In this document: positions 48,701-60,162 of the stretch, piece by piece
Position numbering within the stretch: the stretch's first letter is position 1
Layout of the letters: each line of letters opens with the position of its first letter
Assembly (NCBI GenBank): GCA_017562135.1
Contig: QEYB01001642.1
Coordinates: 620,001-684,000, forward strand
Source of the DNA: Dipylidium caninum
Lineage: Eukaryota; Platyhelminthes; Cestoda; Cyclophyllidea; Dipylidiidae
Direction of reading: 5' to 3'
Length of the DNA: 64,000 bases
Position numbers and translations under genes: made by a program
Notes under the pieces: generated by a model
Seen by the model: the letters and a program-made list of their open reading frames with translations, nothing else
Told to the model about the DNA's origin: nothing
The model's database searches: none

Positions 48701-51700
48701 TCATATATTTGGAGATATTCGTTGGCTTTAGACAGTTTAATTTATAAATTTGTCTACCATCCTTTAAAGTAAATAATTGGTTTCTGATAGTTTCTAGAAC
48801 ATGATAAAAGTGAAGCAATTGAGATTTCAAAGACTATTTTAATCACAGCTTCCACACACATTGGATGTGGACAGATGGGCAGCTCGGGATTATCTACTCT
48901 CTCTCATGAAAACTGTCCCTAGCCTTCTGGACGCGCAATCTGTTATCGAAGTCGACAATCTCCTCCTCGAATTTAGCTCTGCCTACTGCAGAGGTTTGCC
49001 ATTCCGTATTCTTCACTTTTTACCTAAAACATTGCTAGCCTCTAAATATGAATATTTTTTTATTTTGAAGACCGACACACTAGCGTGTCAGGTAGTGCTT
49101 TAATCCCGACAGAATTTTCCGACGAGAGTAACGGTTACAGCATGAGTGGGGCCCCCCTCAATGCCGACGCCGTATACGCTGCTACTATTAGCGCCTTGGC
49201 CCTCAATTATCGCCTCCTTCAGGCTGGTTTCTATTCTCACCGGGGGAAGGCTGCTGCAGAGGTGATGTCTGAGGTATATTATTCTGTTGTTTTTTACCAA
49301 TATAGTAATTACGGAATTATTTTCCAGCGTTTCGATATCATTTGTCTTAATCGTGTATTGTCGTAAAATATTATGTTCATGTTAATAGGCCGAATTTTTA
49401 AAGTCGGTTTTCGGGGAAGGTCTCATGCTCTATGTCTCGGAGACGTGGTTATCACAAATCTACCGCGAAATTCGACGTCAGGACCTTTTGGGGACTTCTG
49501 GTCTAGTGGCTAATCCTAGGCGTGAAAATGAAGTCTTCAGGGGTGCCTGCCTTGCGAAAATGCTCGTCGAATTTGATGGTATCGGGTGGACCTATGACGT
49601 ATGTTTTATTTAAAATCACTCTGTTGCCACATGGTATTGCTGGGCTGGGATTAAACGCACATAACCGACAGGCATATTTACCGAAGTTTTTCTGTGAATT
49701 TGATTTTTTTGCTTGCTTCAAACCACCATATCGTTAAAGTTACAATGGAACTACCGGCTCTTTTTGCTCGAATGGTTACGTTTACGAACAGGGTATGGTT
49801 AGGCTGATTATTTTATAATATATGATATGATTATTCTTCGCATTCTCATCTGAGGATGCTTCAAATTATAAAGCTTTGGTATTTGTCTTTGTTAAAATAA
49901 CGTATTTCTTTGTTTCACAAAATTGGTTTCATTTGATGTCTTCCAGCTCCTACTTTTCCATGATGCCTGCTGTCTATATGCTCCATATTTGCTAATTTTA
50001 TGATATTTTTATCATTTGTGTTTGGTCTAATCATACCATAGTACATTTCCACGACTGCTATTTATCACTAATTTTTATTTCACAATGCTCATTTAATAAC
50101 TGGTTAACCTTCTCACAATCTTAAAAGCGAGTTGTTTCTTTATAGAGCTTTATCCTCATTTTCTTAGTCATAGAGCTTTCCAATTATTTTATTTTTAGAA
50201 CTCTGTTGCATGATAGAAGGATTCATGTTTATCTTATTTCACTGTGGTCTTGTCTTCGTAGAAGGCTACTGAAGAGATTTGCGAAGATGACTGGGAAGAG
50301 GTGGAGGGAGAAAGGGCAGTTGTGAGTGCAGAGTTGAAGACGAAGCAGGTGCAAGGAAGAGTTGGCGAGGCCCTTGTCTCGTGCATCCTCTCGGCTGGTT
50401 GGGAACGCATCGTGGAAACACTCACTAACACCATCGCTCTCGCTGGTATGCGTGTTAACACCGTCCCGTTCATTTTCACAAAATTCGCCTTTTTCACCGC
50501 GCGTCGTCCCTCTGTCACCTCGTGGGTCGAAAAGTGCGTTCACACCTGTAAAACTATTATTTTATATCCTTAGAACCGTTTTTGCTGATGGGAGCATTTT
50601 AAGTTACTCTACTCCCGAAGGTGTAGGAAATCGTTGAATAATTTGTTTGACTATCAGCGCAACCTCTGCAAGATCCTTTTTACTCTTCCTAAGCCCTTCT
50701 ACTATTTTTTTTGCATCTCATTATTCGTTACTCTTTAAGAAGTGTTCATTTGTACTCTGATTGCTAGATACCCTCACTGTTATATCCCTCAACTTTTAAT
50801 TTGCGGCTTTTGATTTTCTTGCGAAAAGCGTCCACAGCAGGAAAAGGGCATATTAGCTTGAAGGCGAATCTGCTCAGATAGTCTATTTCCTTTCTACCCA
50901 GATGGTGTCAAGAAAATTCGGACCTTTTGTGAGAAATAACATTGATCGTAGTCGGGAAGTAAAACACGATTGTGTAATTATAGCTGGACGTAGCCGCCGT
51001 CGTTTCCCTCTACCACCGCAGTGGTGTAAAGGGTGGTTGTCAACCACTGCGGGTGTTTTTAGGATTGTTCTGCTTTCTTGAGATCTCATTACAGTAAGGT
51101 CTAAATACCTTATCCGATGTTCGGGCTTATTAGCAATTGACTAAAAACTGCGGTACTATTATTTGGGATTTTCAGCGTTTAAAAAATCATTTATGACCTT
51201 TTTTCGTACCCTCTTGTCGATTTCATGGGGGGATGCTCGCACACTTGATTTGCTGAACTGGTATGGGTAGAAGTGCTTTGATTAGAATACTTCAAATAGG
51301 TGCTTGAAATAATATAAGCAAAACTAAGACTGTAAATTGTATTCTAGCACTGACAACCGTGAAATAAAGAAAATTGAGGTGTCCTCATCCGAAGTATCTA
51401 GGTGCACAGCAGTTTGCCGTCTGACCATCGCTAATAGTTCTTTTTGCGGTCTTTTATCGCATGTTGGTGTTTATGGGGATCACAAAAAGTCATTCCTTTT
51501 GTGACACTGTTTTATCATCTTCATAATATATGATTGTTAGCAGCGTTAGCATTATCTGATCAATTTATACTAGTGCCAAATCCGCGTACCAATGCACGAT
51601 GAAGCTATAGTACGGGCGTTTAAAATTATAACACTTGCCTTCATCCTTTCCCCAAAATTTGCAAGGTGGCCTCACTGAATGTGAAGAACATTTGTTAATC

Positions 51701-54700
51701 TATTAGGTAGCCTACTCTTCAGAGTGAGTGAATTAGTCCTATTGTAGGGCAGAGACGTCGTATTCATCATTAATGAGAACCTCATCAAAGCCACTCTTCC
51801 AAAACTTATTCGATGGTGTCGAGGGTACCGGTCTGGGTCAGTCTTCCCACGAATCAGAGCTATCGCTGCCAGAGAGTCTACAAAGTTTGCAGCAACTGGC
51901 CACGCTGGCAAGTACCAGCAAGTCGGAAGCCCTGCGGATTCGTTGTGGCTCTGTCTTCGCCCTCTTAACTGAAACGGCACGCGCCGCCTCCACCATCAGC
52001 AGGGGTGTCAAGTCCCCTCTGCCGCCCAATCGCCTTCATCCCGCTCAAGTCCTTGGCATCAACGTCGTTCTTTCTAACGCTCTCCGTCTTGGCTGTCAAT
52101 CGCATGACTGCTGGCTTCACCTCTTTAATGCCTGCCAACTTGTTCGTGATTTGGAATACGCTTATTTTACTTCACTTTGTGACTCCGACCTCACTGACAA
52201 CCAACTGTATGCCACTGCACTTTTTCCTCTTCTTTAATTCTGTTGGTTGTAAATCATCTTCTTCGTTGTAGGAGCAATATCGATGAGAAATTGGATCTTC
52301 CTGAAATCGTGGCAAAATTCTGCGCTGCAAACTCTAACTCTAGTGAATGTTTAACTGTGGAGCAAACTGGGGTTGTATTGAGCGCACTTTCAACTCATGT
52401 TGATAGGATTTTTGACACGGCCAGTGAGGCCTTGTCTTTGCCTGCGCTGATTGACTTTCTCTACTATCTATTGCAAGCTAGTAGCGCTGAGTTGGCAGCT
52501 CGGGGGCATCCTACAACCCTGTCTTCGGAAAACGAGTTGCTAAGTAATATGAAGCGCACGGTTGCCGTTGTAAAAAATGAAATTATGAAAGTGGCAAAGC
52601 GTGGAATCACAAGCTTTCATGGGGACGGCATCTTCAGTAGACGAAATGCTTCGTTTAAATCGCCAGGTCCAACGCTGTTTCTCGATAGGTGGGTAGGAAA
52701 AGTATGCTAATCGCACTAATCCATCCCGTTTTAAAATTATAATTGTGTAGGTTATCACAAGTACTTTTGCGACTTGTCCGTTCACCGAAACGCCCACTGT
52801 TACATCTTCTGCATGTGTGGGTCATTGTCTCGCAACATCTCGTAGACGCTTGCTGTTTCTCTTCCCTATCCGACTCTGCTTCCTTCAAATCTGATGCGGA
52901 ACGGTTGCTGGTCAGTCAAAGAGCCCTTGCCTGTCTTCATGATTGCCTAGTCACGACTGTTACTACACGCATCGAGTTGCCCTACTTCAACACCAATGAG
53001 ACATTTTGCAAACCTTTTGAACTCCTTCTACGGCTAGGTACGTACCATCATTTCACCGACGAACTAGTATTGAACTTGTACTAGGGGTTCTTTGAGAGCT
53101 AGAAGAGCATAGTCCGGGTCCCTGGGTGTGTGCTCTTTTGTCATTTATTCCTCCAAGACGTGTTATTTGCCCAAGTGTTTTATTCCAAAAATGTTCCCAA
53201 ATGTCATTTGTGCACCATCCCCATCTTTGCTGGCACAAGTCAAGTGGGTTAAGGCAGTATATCTGGTTTCGCTCAGACCCGAAACGATGTAATACTTAAA
53301 TAAAGTAACAACGTTGCGGGAGACCAATATATTCTTTCATTATTGCTTCTTTCTGTTAGTCTTTATATCATAATTACCCCACTAAAACATTTTTTTTTGT
53401 TCGAACAGATATGTGTGATAGGGACCTGCAAGATAGGATCGTCATTTGCATCAGTGAAGTCGTAGAAAGGTGTAGTAGCGCATTACATTCTGGTTGGCGC
53501 CCAATATTCGCCGCACTGCGCTCTATCAAGGTTCCTCTTCTGGCTGACGTGGATGAATTGCCTCCTACCACAACAGACTCCGTGGCGTGTAACTTGCCTA
53601 ACAGCGATGAGGCCGTCTTTTCAGTATATCCAAAAGCTAGCACCGATTCAAAAGCAGCCTTTATGCGGAAGATTCCCAACAAAAGACGCATTTCAGCGAT
53701 GTTAAAAATTTTTGAGGTATGCGCATTGCATGCACACACACACACGTCTTATTATTTGGAAATTTCGTCAATATTGTGTCTTGGTAAAATACTTCAGGAT
53801 GTGTGCATCTATGGCATGAAACCGCCTTTAACAACGCTACCGTCGTGATATGCTATCCCACATCAGTAACTGTTTTTGGTGTCGGTAGTATCTACACCTC
53901 TGTTCCACTACCTTTGTAGATTTTCCTCCTTACCGATGACATCCTGGTATTTTGCAATATTGCCGTCGACTGTGTTCGATGTCTTCTGCGTTATCTGTCT
54001 GCTGGAGAAGTAAACTACATACATACAGATATTCCAACGCTTTTAAAATCCTCCCACTCGTCCCACATCAAACACGCTAATGATCGCAGAGGTGAGTACC
54101 AGCTTTTCAAAATGACGAAAGGGTTAATGTATAATCGTACTAGTAGAACTGATTTCTTAGAGCAACAAACGGTGACTTCGGGAAGAGGAAAATATGCTGT
54201 TGAAACTTCCTGTACTCTTTGCAAGGCGACTCTTCCACTATTGGTTCGGTGTTGTGAAATTTTCGGCTATATTTGGGGTACTTTTGCCAAAGCTTCTACC
54301 TCCGCCACGGCATCCCCGTCCGTTGACTATGTGATGCGTTCAGCCAGGCGTCAGGTCCACCTAATGACAGGCGGACCTCCGCAGCTGAACCTTATTCCGG
54401 GTGTTCGTAGTTTCTCTTCTCCTATTCTCCGTGAGAGGGTGAAAAATCTTACCTCCTGGTTTTCCATGGAACGCTTTTTTGAGCCTACTTTCTTTACTAA
54501 TCCTGTAAGTTCTTCCCCTTTTCAATTTATCTAAAACCTGCCTACACCCGAGCACATCATATTTAACTGTGCTGACGACGACGCATTCGAAACCTTGATG
54601 GTTCTTAATGAGTCTCTTTTTCGCATAGGTTAACCCTAATCTCTACACACTTCGAAGCCTGGACGACATTGACCAACCCTCGGGAGTGCTGCACCTCTGG

Positions 54701-57700
54701 TTCCTGACCTTGGAGGGCATCGTGATGGCAATCTGGGACTGTAATCCACATGTTCACCGTGTAGTTTTTGAGGAATTCACGGAAATTTTGGAAGATTGTG
54801 TTAAAAAGATCCGCAGCGAGGCAAATATTCCCATATCCTGTATCACTGATGGGATCGAGAGAGAAGAGGTTGAAACTAAAAACGTAGCTTTTGGACCTTC
54901 GTTTGTGGTGTTTGTGGTCAACCACGTTCTCTTACCTCGTCTTCAAGTGAGCTATTCAATAGGCGAAGCTGTTCATTCCTCGCTTTATACTTTTCAAGAG
55001 CGTGCATGAGCTCAAAGAGTTTATTGTGCTGTAAAAACCTATAATAGTACATACATGTGTAAGAGACTAAAAACTATCTTGTGTCCCTTTGTATGTGATG
55101 ATAACAAAAATTTGTTACTTTTTCCTTCAATTATCACCTCACCACAAGTCTTCCTCTCAACAAACTTTCTGGACGCTTTCTTTTCTTCGTGTATTGATGC
55201 CCACTTAAGAAGTTCCGACAACTTTTAGGCGCATAGGAGATTTCGTGTCTATACTTTTCACCTCACCAAACATTCTCTACATATCAGACGAAAAGCATGC
55301 AATTCAGCGCTTATAAGGGACACTAGGAATGAACTTATACGAAGCGCTTTGCCATTTCAGGCTGCAGCCATGAGTATCACGTCAAGTGGCGGTGTATATG
55401 ACCCTTCTGAAACGGACTACAATTTCCTTAACGACGAGGAAGACCTGCAAAAAAAAGTCCATGTGGAAAAGGCGCGAGAAGAGGGTGACGGCGCTGATGA
55501 ATGTGTGGATGAGAGGATGTTCATCTCTAAGCTCAGTTTCATTATTGGCCAAACCACTCAGCTTGTGTGCAATCTTATCAGTCAATTCCAACAAAAAAGT
55601 ATAAACACTTGAGTTTTCTTTTCCACTACACCCTTCTGCCAATTCATCTTTCCATCGCATTTCTACTACTCTTTTAGATCAGGAAAAATTTGTCACTGTT
55701 GTGGGTATGAATCTCATGCTGCACCAGTGTCTCCACGTGCTGGTTGACTTTCTTAGTACGCAAAATGAGCGCCTATCTCGTTTGGCAGCCTCCTGCCTGA
55801 GGTGAGTAGACTATTGACGTTAGCAATCGGACTTTGTCTACGTTACCTTCCTTCATTGCGATGTAGGCACTTACTCTTATCAACTGCGACGTACCTTACT
55901 GTCCACCAGTGGGAAATTGCGATAGCTCACTTGGAGGAGGCTTTCCGCGCTTGCTTGTTACCGGTCCACACTCTCACTACCGTGTGCGCAGACCGAGCCA
56001 GTCGCTCACTTCCCAGCAGCGCTGGTCTCCAGTTCGCAAACCTTCGTCCAATCGGTGCGTCAAACAAGTTGCGCCAACTTGCTCTAAAGCTGTTTCAGTC
56101 GCCTGAACAACAATTAAATGAGGCTCCCGAAGGCTCCCAAGCGAACGATTATGAGGGTGGAACAGAAGACTACGAAAAGTCCAGCTACTCCTTTGAATTT
56201 AGAGTTTTTCCGCTGTGCACACATGAAGTCGATCGACCGCCTCTGGACGTGTGAGCAACCCGTTTGTCGGCATAGACCTGCCAGTAATTAGTGAATGCGA
56301 AATCGTCAATTGGCACTTCTGAGGTGTTAATTCGTAAAATAGTGGGCTTGACTGTACATCATTTATCCTCACTTAGTCTTGTCGCATATTTGGCATAAGT
56401 TGATTTGGGTTAAATTCCTGTGTTTGTAACCACCGTTATAACTGTGATATTGAAGAAGTAAGCCATGGACTTTCGGCTTCAGTCTATACGGCACACCCTT
56501 CTGTTCGTAAAATAACGAGAAACTATCTCATTCTTTTATAAAGCGCTGAAAGAGAAACTGGTGTTGCTATATGGGCCACAGGCGTTAAATATTTTTTGTA
56601 GACCATAATTACCCATCATTTCCATTGTTCGTCTATGGCTTTATGTGTTATGAGCCCTATTTCAAAGAAGTTTCTTTTAGTACTTCGCGAAATAGAATCT
56701 ACCTCGAATTCAGTTATTGTAGTGTGATATTATTTGCCTTATAGAATACCTCTGTCGAGTATTATATCAAGTATTTTAAACCTCATTCTACTTATTCACC
56801 TTATCGGCGAAATTTTACTCAAAGTTGATGAGACAACGGAAGAATCGCTCTCAAAAGTCTTTCCTGATCTCCTTCTATTTGATTCACAATTCAGTTTAAG
56901 CTTTTTAAATCATAATGCACACGTTTCTTCAACACTCGGACCTAGTCTCACAACCTCAGGTTAGTTGCCCGTTCAAAATTGTTTTATACACTCGTCTCCA
57001 ATAGAATTCTTCACAAGTTTGCCTCTCAACTCGGGTTTACGGCTCTTCAATTGCCTCTCAGACAGTTACACAGCTTTTTTCGACTTTAATCTTTGTGATG
57101 ACTTAAAAAAGATCATTCAGGGACTACTTAATTTTAAATCCCCAGCCAATCTCTATCAACAAGTGAGTCTAAATTTCACTGAAGTGTTTTTACGATTCTT
57201 ACTTTCTTGTAATATAACTTGTTTTTCCTTTAAGTCGCATTTAACTGCAACGGCACTCCACATAATCCTCCTACATACCGTCAAGAATGGTCTGACGCCT
57301 AACTTCTGCACTCAGCTGTCTGAAACTATTAAAGCGACTTTTTTCGAGTTTGATAATAACTTACCTAAGCTGAGGGTTAACAATTTCCGTCGAATTCCCT
57401 TACAACTTCGAGGTAGCACTACTAAAGGAGAGTTCATTTCTCCCCTCCCCTGGTTGAAACCACTTATCCCCGATGTAGGCAGTGACCGCAAGTTTGAACA
57501 ATTAACTTTTCTCCTTGCCGGGTTGTCTACACATTTGACTCAGTTCTACCTCTATTTAATGCATACGGAAAGATTTGTCGAATGTCTTTTGGCAGATAAC
57601 GATCATAAATCATTATCGGAGACGGTTGTACACCCCAACATTTCCGTTAATGAAGTGAGTCCTTGTTTTTAATCGTTTTTAGAAGATGACTTTATACGGT

Positions 57701-58125
57701 ATTCATTAGAGACGATTTTTCACTTTTAGCGCAAGACGGATTCGTTAGAATCGAATTCAAAGGATAATTCATTACTAAAAAATCTTCTTGGCACTCCTCT
57801 AAGAACCACGATTGACGTTGCGAAGGCAATGCCATTGGATGATTTAAATGTAAGGTGTATGAAAGAACTCCTAACAGATGACAGAGTAGCAAGGATGTCC
57901 TCCCTGGCGAAGTCACTGGCAACGTTGCTGAAGAACTTTCTAACCCTGTCTATGCAAACAGAGGCCGTCCCGACAGATTTACCCTCTTCCTTCACGGATC
58001 TCTCCGCTCTGGAGGGCGTTTTCGCCAGCAGTATTGCCCGGCTGATTGCCGTTGCAGAACACACATCCCTTCGAAATGCGCTAGCTGCCTGGTTTCTTCG
58101 TCTCGTTCAAAATCAGATATCCTAA
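45744..58125 (+). CDS. ARFGEF3: ARFGEF3/BIG3-like large HEAT-repeat protein (26 exons, complete)
   Basis: Homologue of brefeldin A-inhibited GEF protein 3. Exons: 45744-46001, 46032-46166, 46204-46272, 46625-46753, 46831-47090, 47159-47338, 47494-47728, 48095-48192, 48239-48405, 48467-48531, 48849-48993, 49071-49273, 49389-49598, 50262-50445, 51753-52206, 52272-52688, 52751-53037, 53409-53716, 53920-54504, 54629-54946, 55361-55598, 55678-55801, 55867-56250, 56745-56959, 57005-57654, 57730-58125; all phases close to 2237 residues (human about 2177). Landmarks shared with human: LVGPVRELRPMLESLFHKML, APLNADAVYAAT, ETWLSQIYREI, ALSTHVDRIFDTASEALSL, RLVRSPKRPLLHLLHVW, CDRDLQDRIVICISEVVERC, SALHSGWRPIFAAL, ANLYQQ. 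The Sec7-like part (exons 11-13) has no LPGEAQ-type catalytic loop, so GEF activity is unlikely. Exons 3, 7, 8 and 23 have weaker splice sites and are the least sure. Confidence 0.9.
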
Positions 58126-58725
58126 TTTGGAATGTGATAATGAGTACATTGTCTTTTTCCCATGGTCTTACGAGTCTTTATCCATAGAAATAGGATTCCT
58201 TTGCTTTAATAAATTGTACAATGCTCGCTATTGTTTTATTTGTTCGGGCGGCCGAACTAAACAAAGTGGTGGGAACTCCGCTGCCCATATCTCAATGGTC
58301 GGCGCGTCTCACGCCAACCCTAGTGAGGCTGTTTTATGACGTCAGGAGCGCCGTCTGTGTCCTCCCTGTGCGATTTTCAAGTGTACCAAAAAGGTTGGTA
58401 AGTAACGTGGGATTTGCAGTTGGTGTTTTTCAGTTAGGTATGTGATAAGGTATCTAGGTAATGTAAGTGGGCTATTACTAAACCCATTTGAATTGGCATC
58501 AAGGTTACAGGTGTTTTTTGTTCAAAAGATCTAGTTCCAAAGCGTTTGCTAGTGACCTATATGATTTGTATCGGCGGTTTCATGCAACGAACAAGTGTGG
58601 AGGATAGGTAGTAGCTTATTTGTTCATTTATACACGTATGCTTTTATTTGACTGCGACGCAAACACTTACCAATGAAAATTAAGCATGTATTCAAATTGG
58701 TGTTTGCTCATAGAGAGGCGGCATT
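58126..58725. other. Spacer between ARFGEF3 and PPP1R7 (same strand)
   Basis: About 600 bp. It includes a GC-richer patch at about 58240-58400, possibly part of the PPP1R7 promoter or 5' UTR; ORFs of 70-74 codons on + there have no domain. An acceptor-like site (tgtttgctcatag) ends near 58713, just before the PPP1R7 ATG. Confidence 0.45.
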
Positions 58726-59947
58726 ATGAGTGGTGGCGACCTACCCAAAGGCCCTGAACCTGAGGAGCCGGCACTTATTAATACCGAGGAAAAAGATGGG
58801 GAACAGGAGCAAGATTCCTTTGAAATTGATGAAGTTGAGATCTCAGACAAGGAATCTGAAGATATTGATGTCAATCACAGGCGAATTAAGCGAATATCGA
58901 AGTTGGAAATCATACCTAATGTATATCAACAAACAACACAATCGTTCTTTCTAGGCCAAAAAGTTGTGTCTTAGGAACAACCTCATAAAGACCATCGAAA
59001 ACCTCGAGCCGCTGGCCAATATTTTAGTTGATTTGGATCTATACGACAACCAAATTACCAAGGTATGTTAACTGTCTAGAGTGTTCTCCTATTCTCTTAA
59101 ATTAGATTGAAAATTTGGACGTTTTACGAGTACTTGAAGTATTGGATCTTAGTTATAACCGAATTCGGGTGATTGAGAACTTGGATTCCCTCAAAAATCT
59201 AACCAAACTTTACCTGGTTAACAATAAGATTTCCAGAATTGAGAACCTATCCGCCCTTAAAAATCTAACTATGCTTGAGTTAGGCGCGAACAAAATCCGC
59301 AAGCTGGAGAATATTGACTGCTTCCCGAATCTCGAAGAGCTGTTTGTTGGCAATAACAAAATCACAAAGTTGGAAGGGCTTGACAACCTTCCTAAGCTTC
59401 GAATACTTAGTATCCAGGTGAGGATGGCTAGTTTTTTTTCTTTTTTTTCCCTCGAATATACCGCCTATAACGCCTTCCTCATATATCTGTCAAATTTGAT
59501 ATTGAAACCGCAGCACGTTTTATACATGGTTTTTTTGTGACCTAGTGCAATCGAATTACGAAACTCGAAGGACTTGACAACTTAATCAACTTGGAGGAAC
59601 TCTACTTGAGTTTTAATGGCATTAGCAAGATCGAAGGACTGGATAGGCTTGCCAACCTGCAAACCCTCGAACTAGCTCGAAACAGAATAAGTCATATCGA
59701 GAATATATCCCATTTGAACAAGCTAGAGGAGTTTTGGTTTAACGACAATCTTGTTGCCGAATGGGATCAGCTGAACATTCTTGTACCGATGAAACAACTA
59801 AAGACCCTCTACATGGAAAGGAACCCCATTTATTACGCGCCCGGCTCGAAAAGTATGGACACGGCCTATCGGCGAAAAATACTTCTCCTTCTACCCTGGC
59901 TTAGACAGCTTGATGCCACACTGACGGGCGTTGGCCTCAGACAATAG
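58726..59947 (+). CDS. PPP1R7: Protein phosphatase 1 regulatory subunit 7 (SDS22), 4 exons, complete
   Basis: Leucine-rich-repeat regulator that binds the PP1 catalytic subunit and controls its assembly and mitotic activity. Exons: 58726-58920, 58955-59062, 59106-59417, 59546-59947; all introns are phase 0, giving 338 residues. An acidic N-terminus (EIDEVEISDKESEDIDVNH) precedes the LRR array of about 22-residue SDS22-type units, e.g. LVDLDLYDNQITKIENLDVL, LTKLYLVNNKISRIENLSAL and LQTLELARNRISHIENISHL. The LRR cap is LKTLYMERNPIYY ... YRRKILLLLPWLRQLDA. The start is the first ATG of the exon, 12 bases after an acceptor-like tag. The first intron is 34 bp. Confidence 0.96.
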
Positions 59948-60162
59948 CTCTCCACTGTACTTTCGGTTACTAAAAATGTACTGATCTGCGAGTGCTTTAC
60001 AAGCAGCTAATACATTCGATGCCTCGAATTCCTTTCCGAGGTATTGGTGTGTCTTGATGATGGGATATGATTTTCAGTTATCAATACAAGGAAGAAAAGA
60101 CTTGAATTCACATTATTAAATCCTGTTGTTTTTATTAAGCCATGAAAGCGGCACAATTGTTA

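Noticed and set aside
53734..53748. Short CA repeat
   Set aside because: A common microsatellite in an ARFGEF3 intron; nothing unusual.
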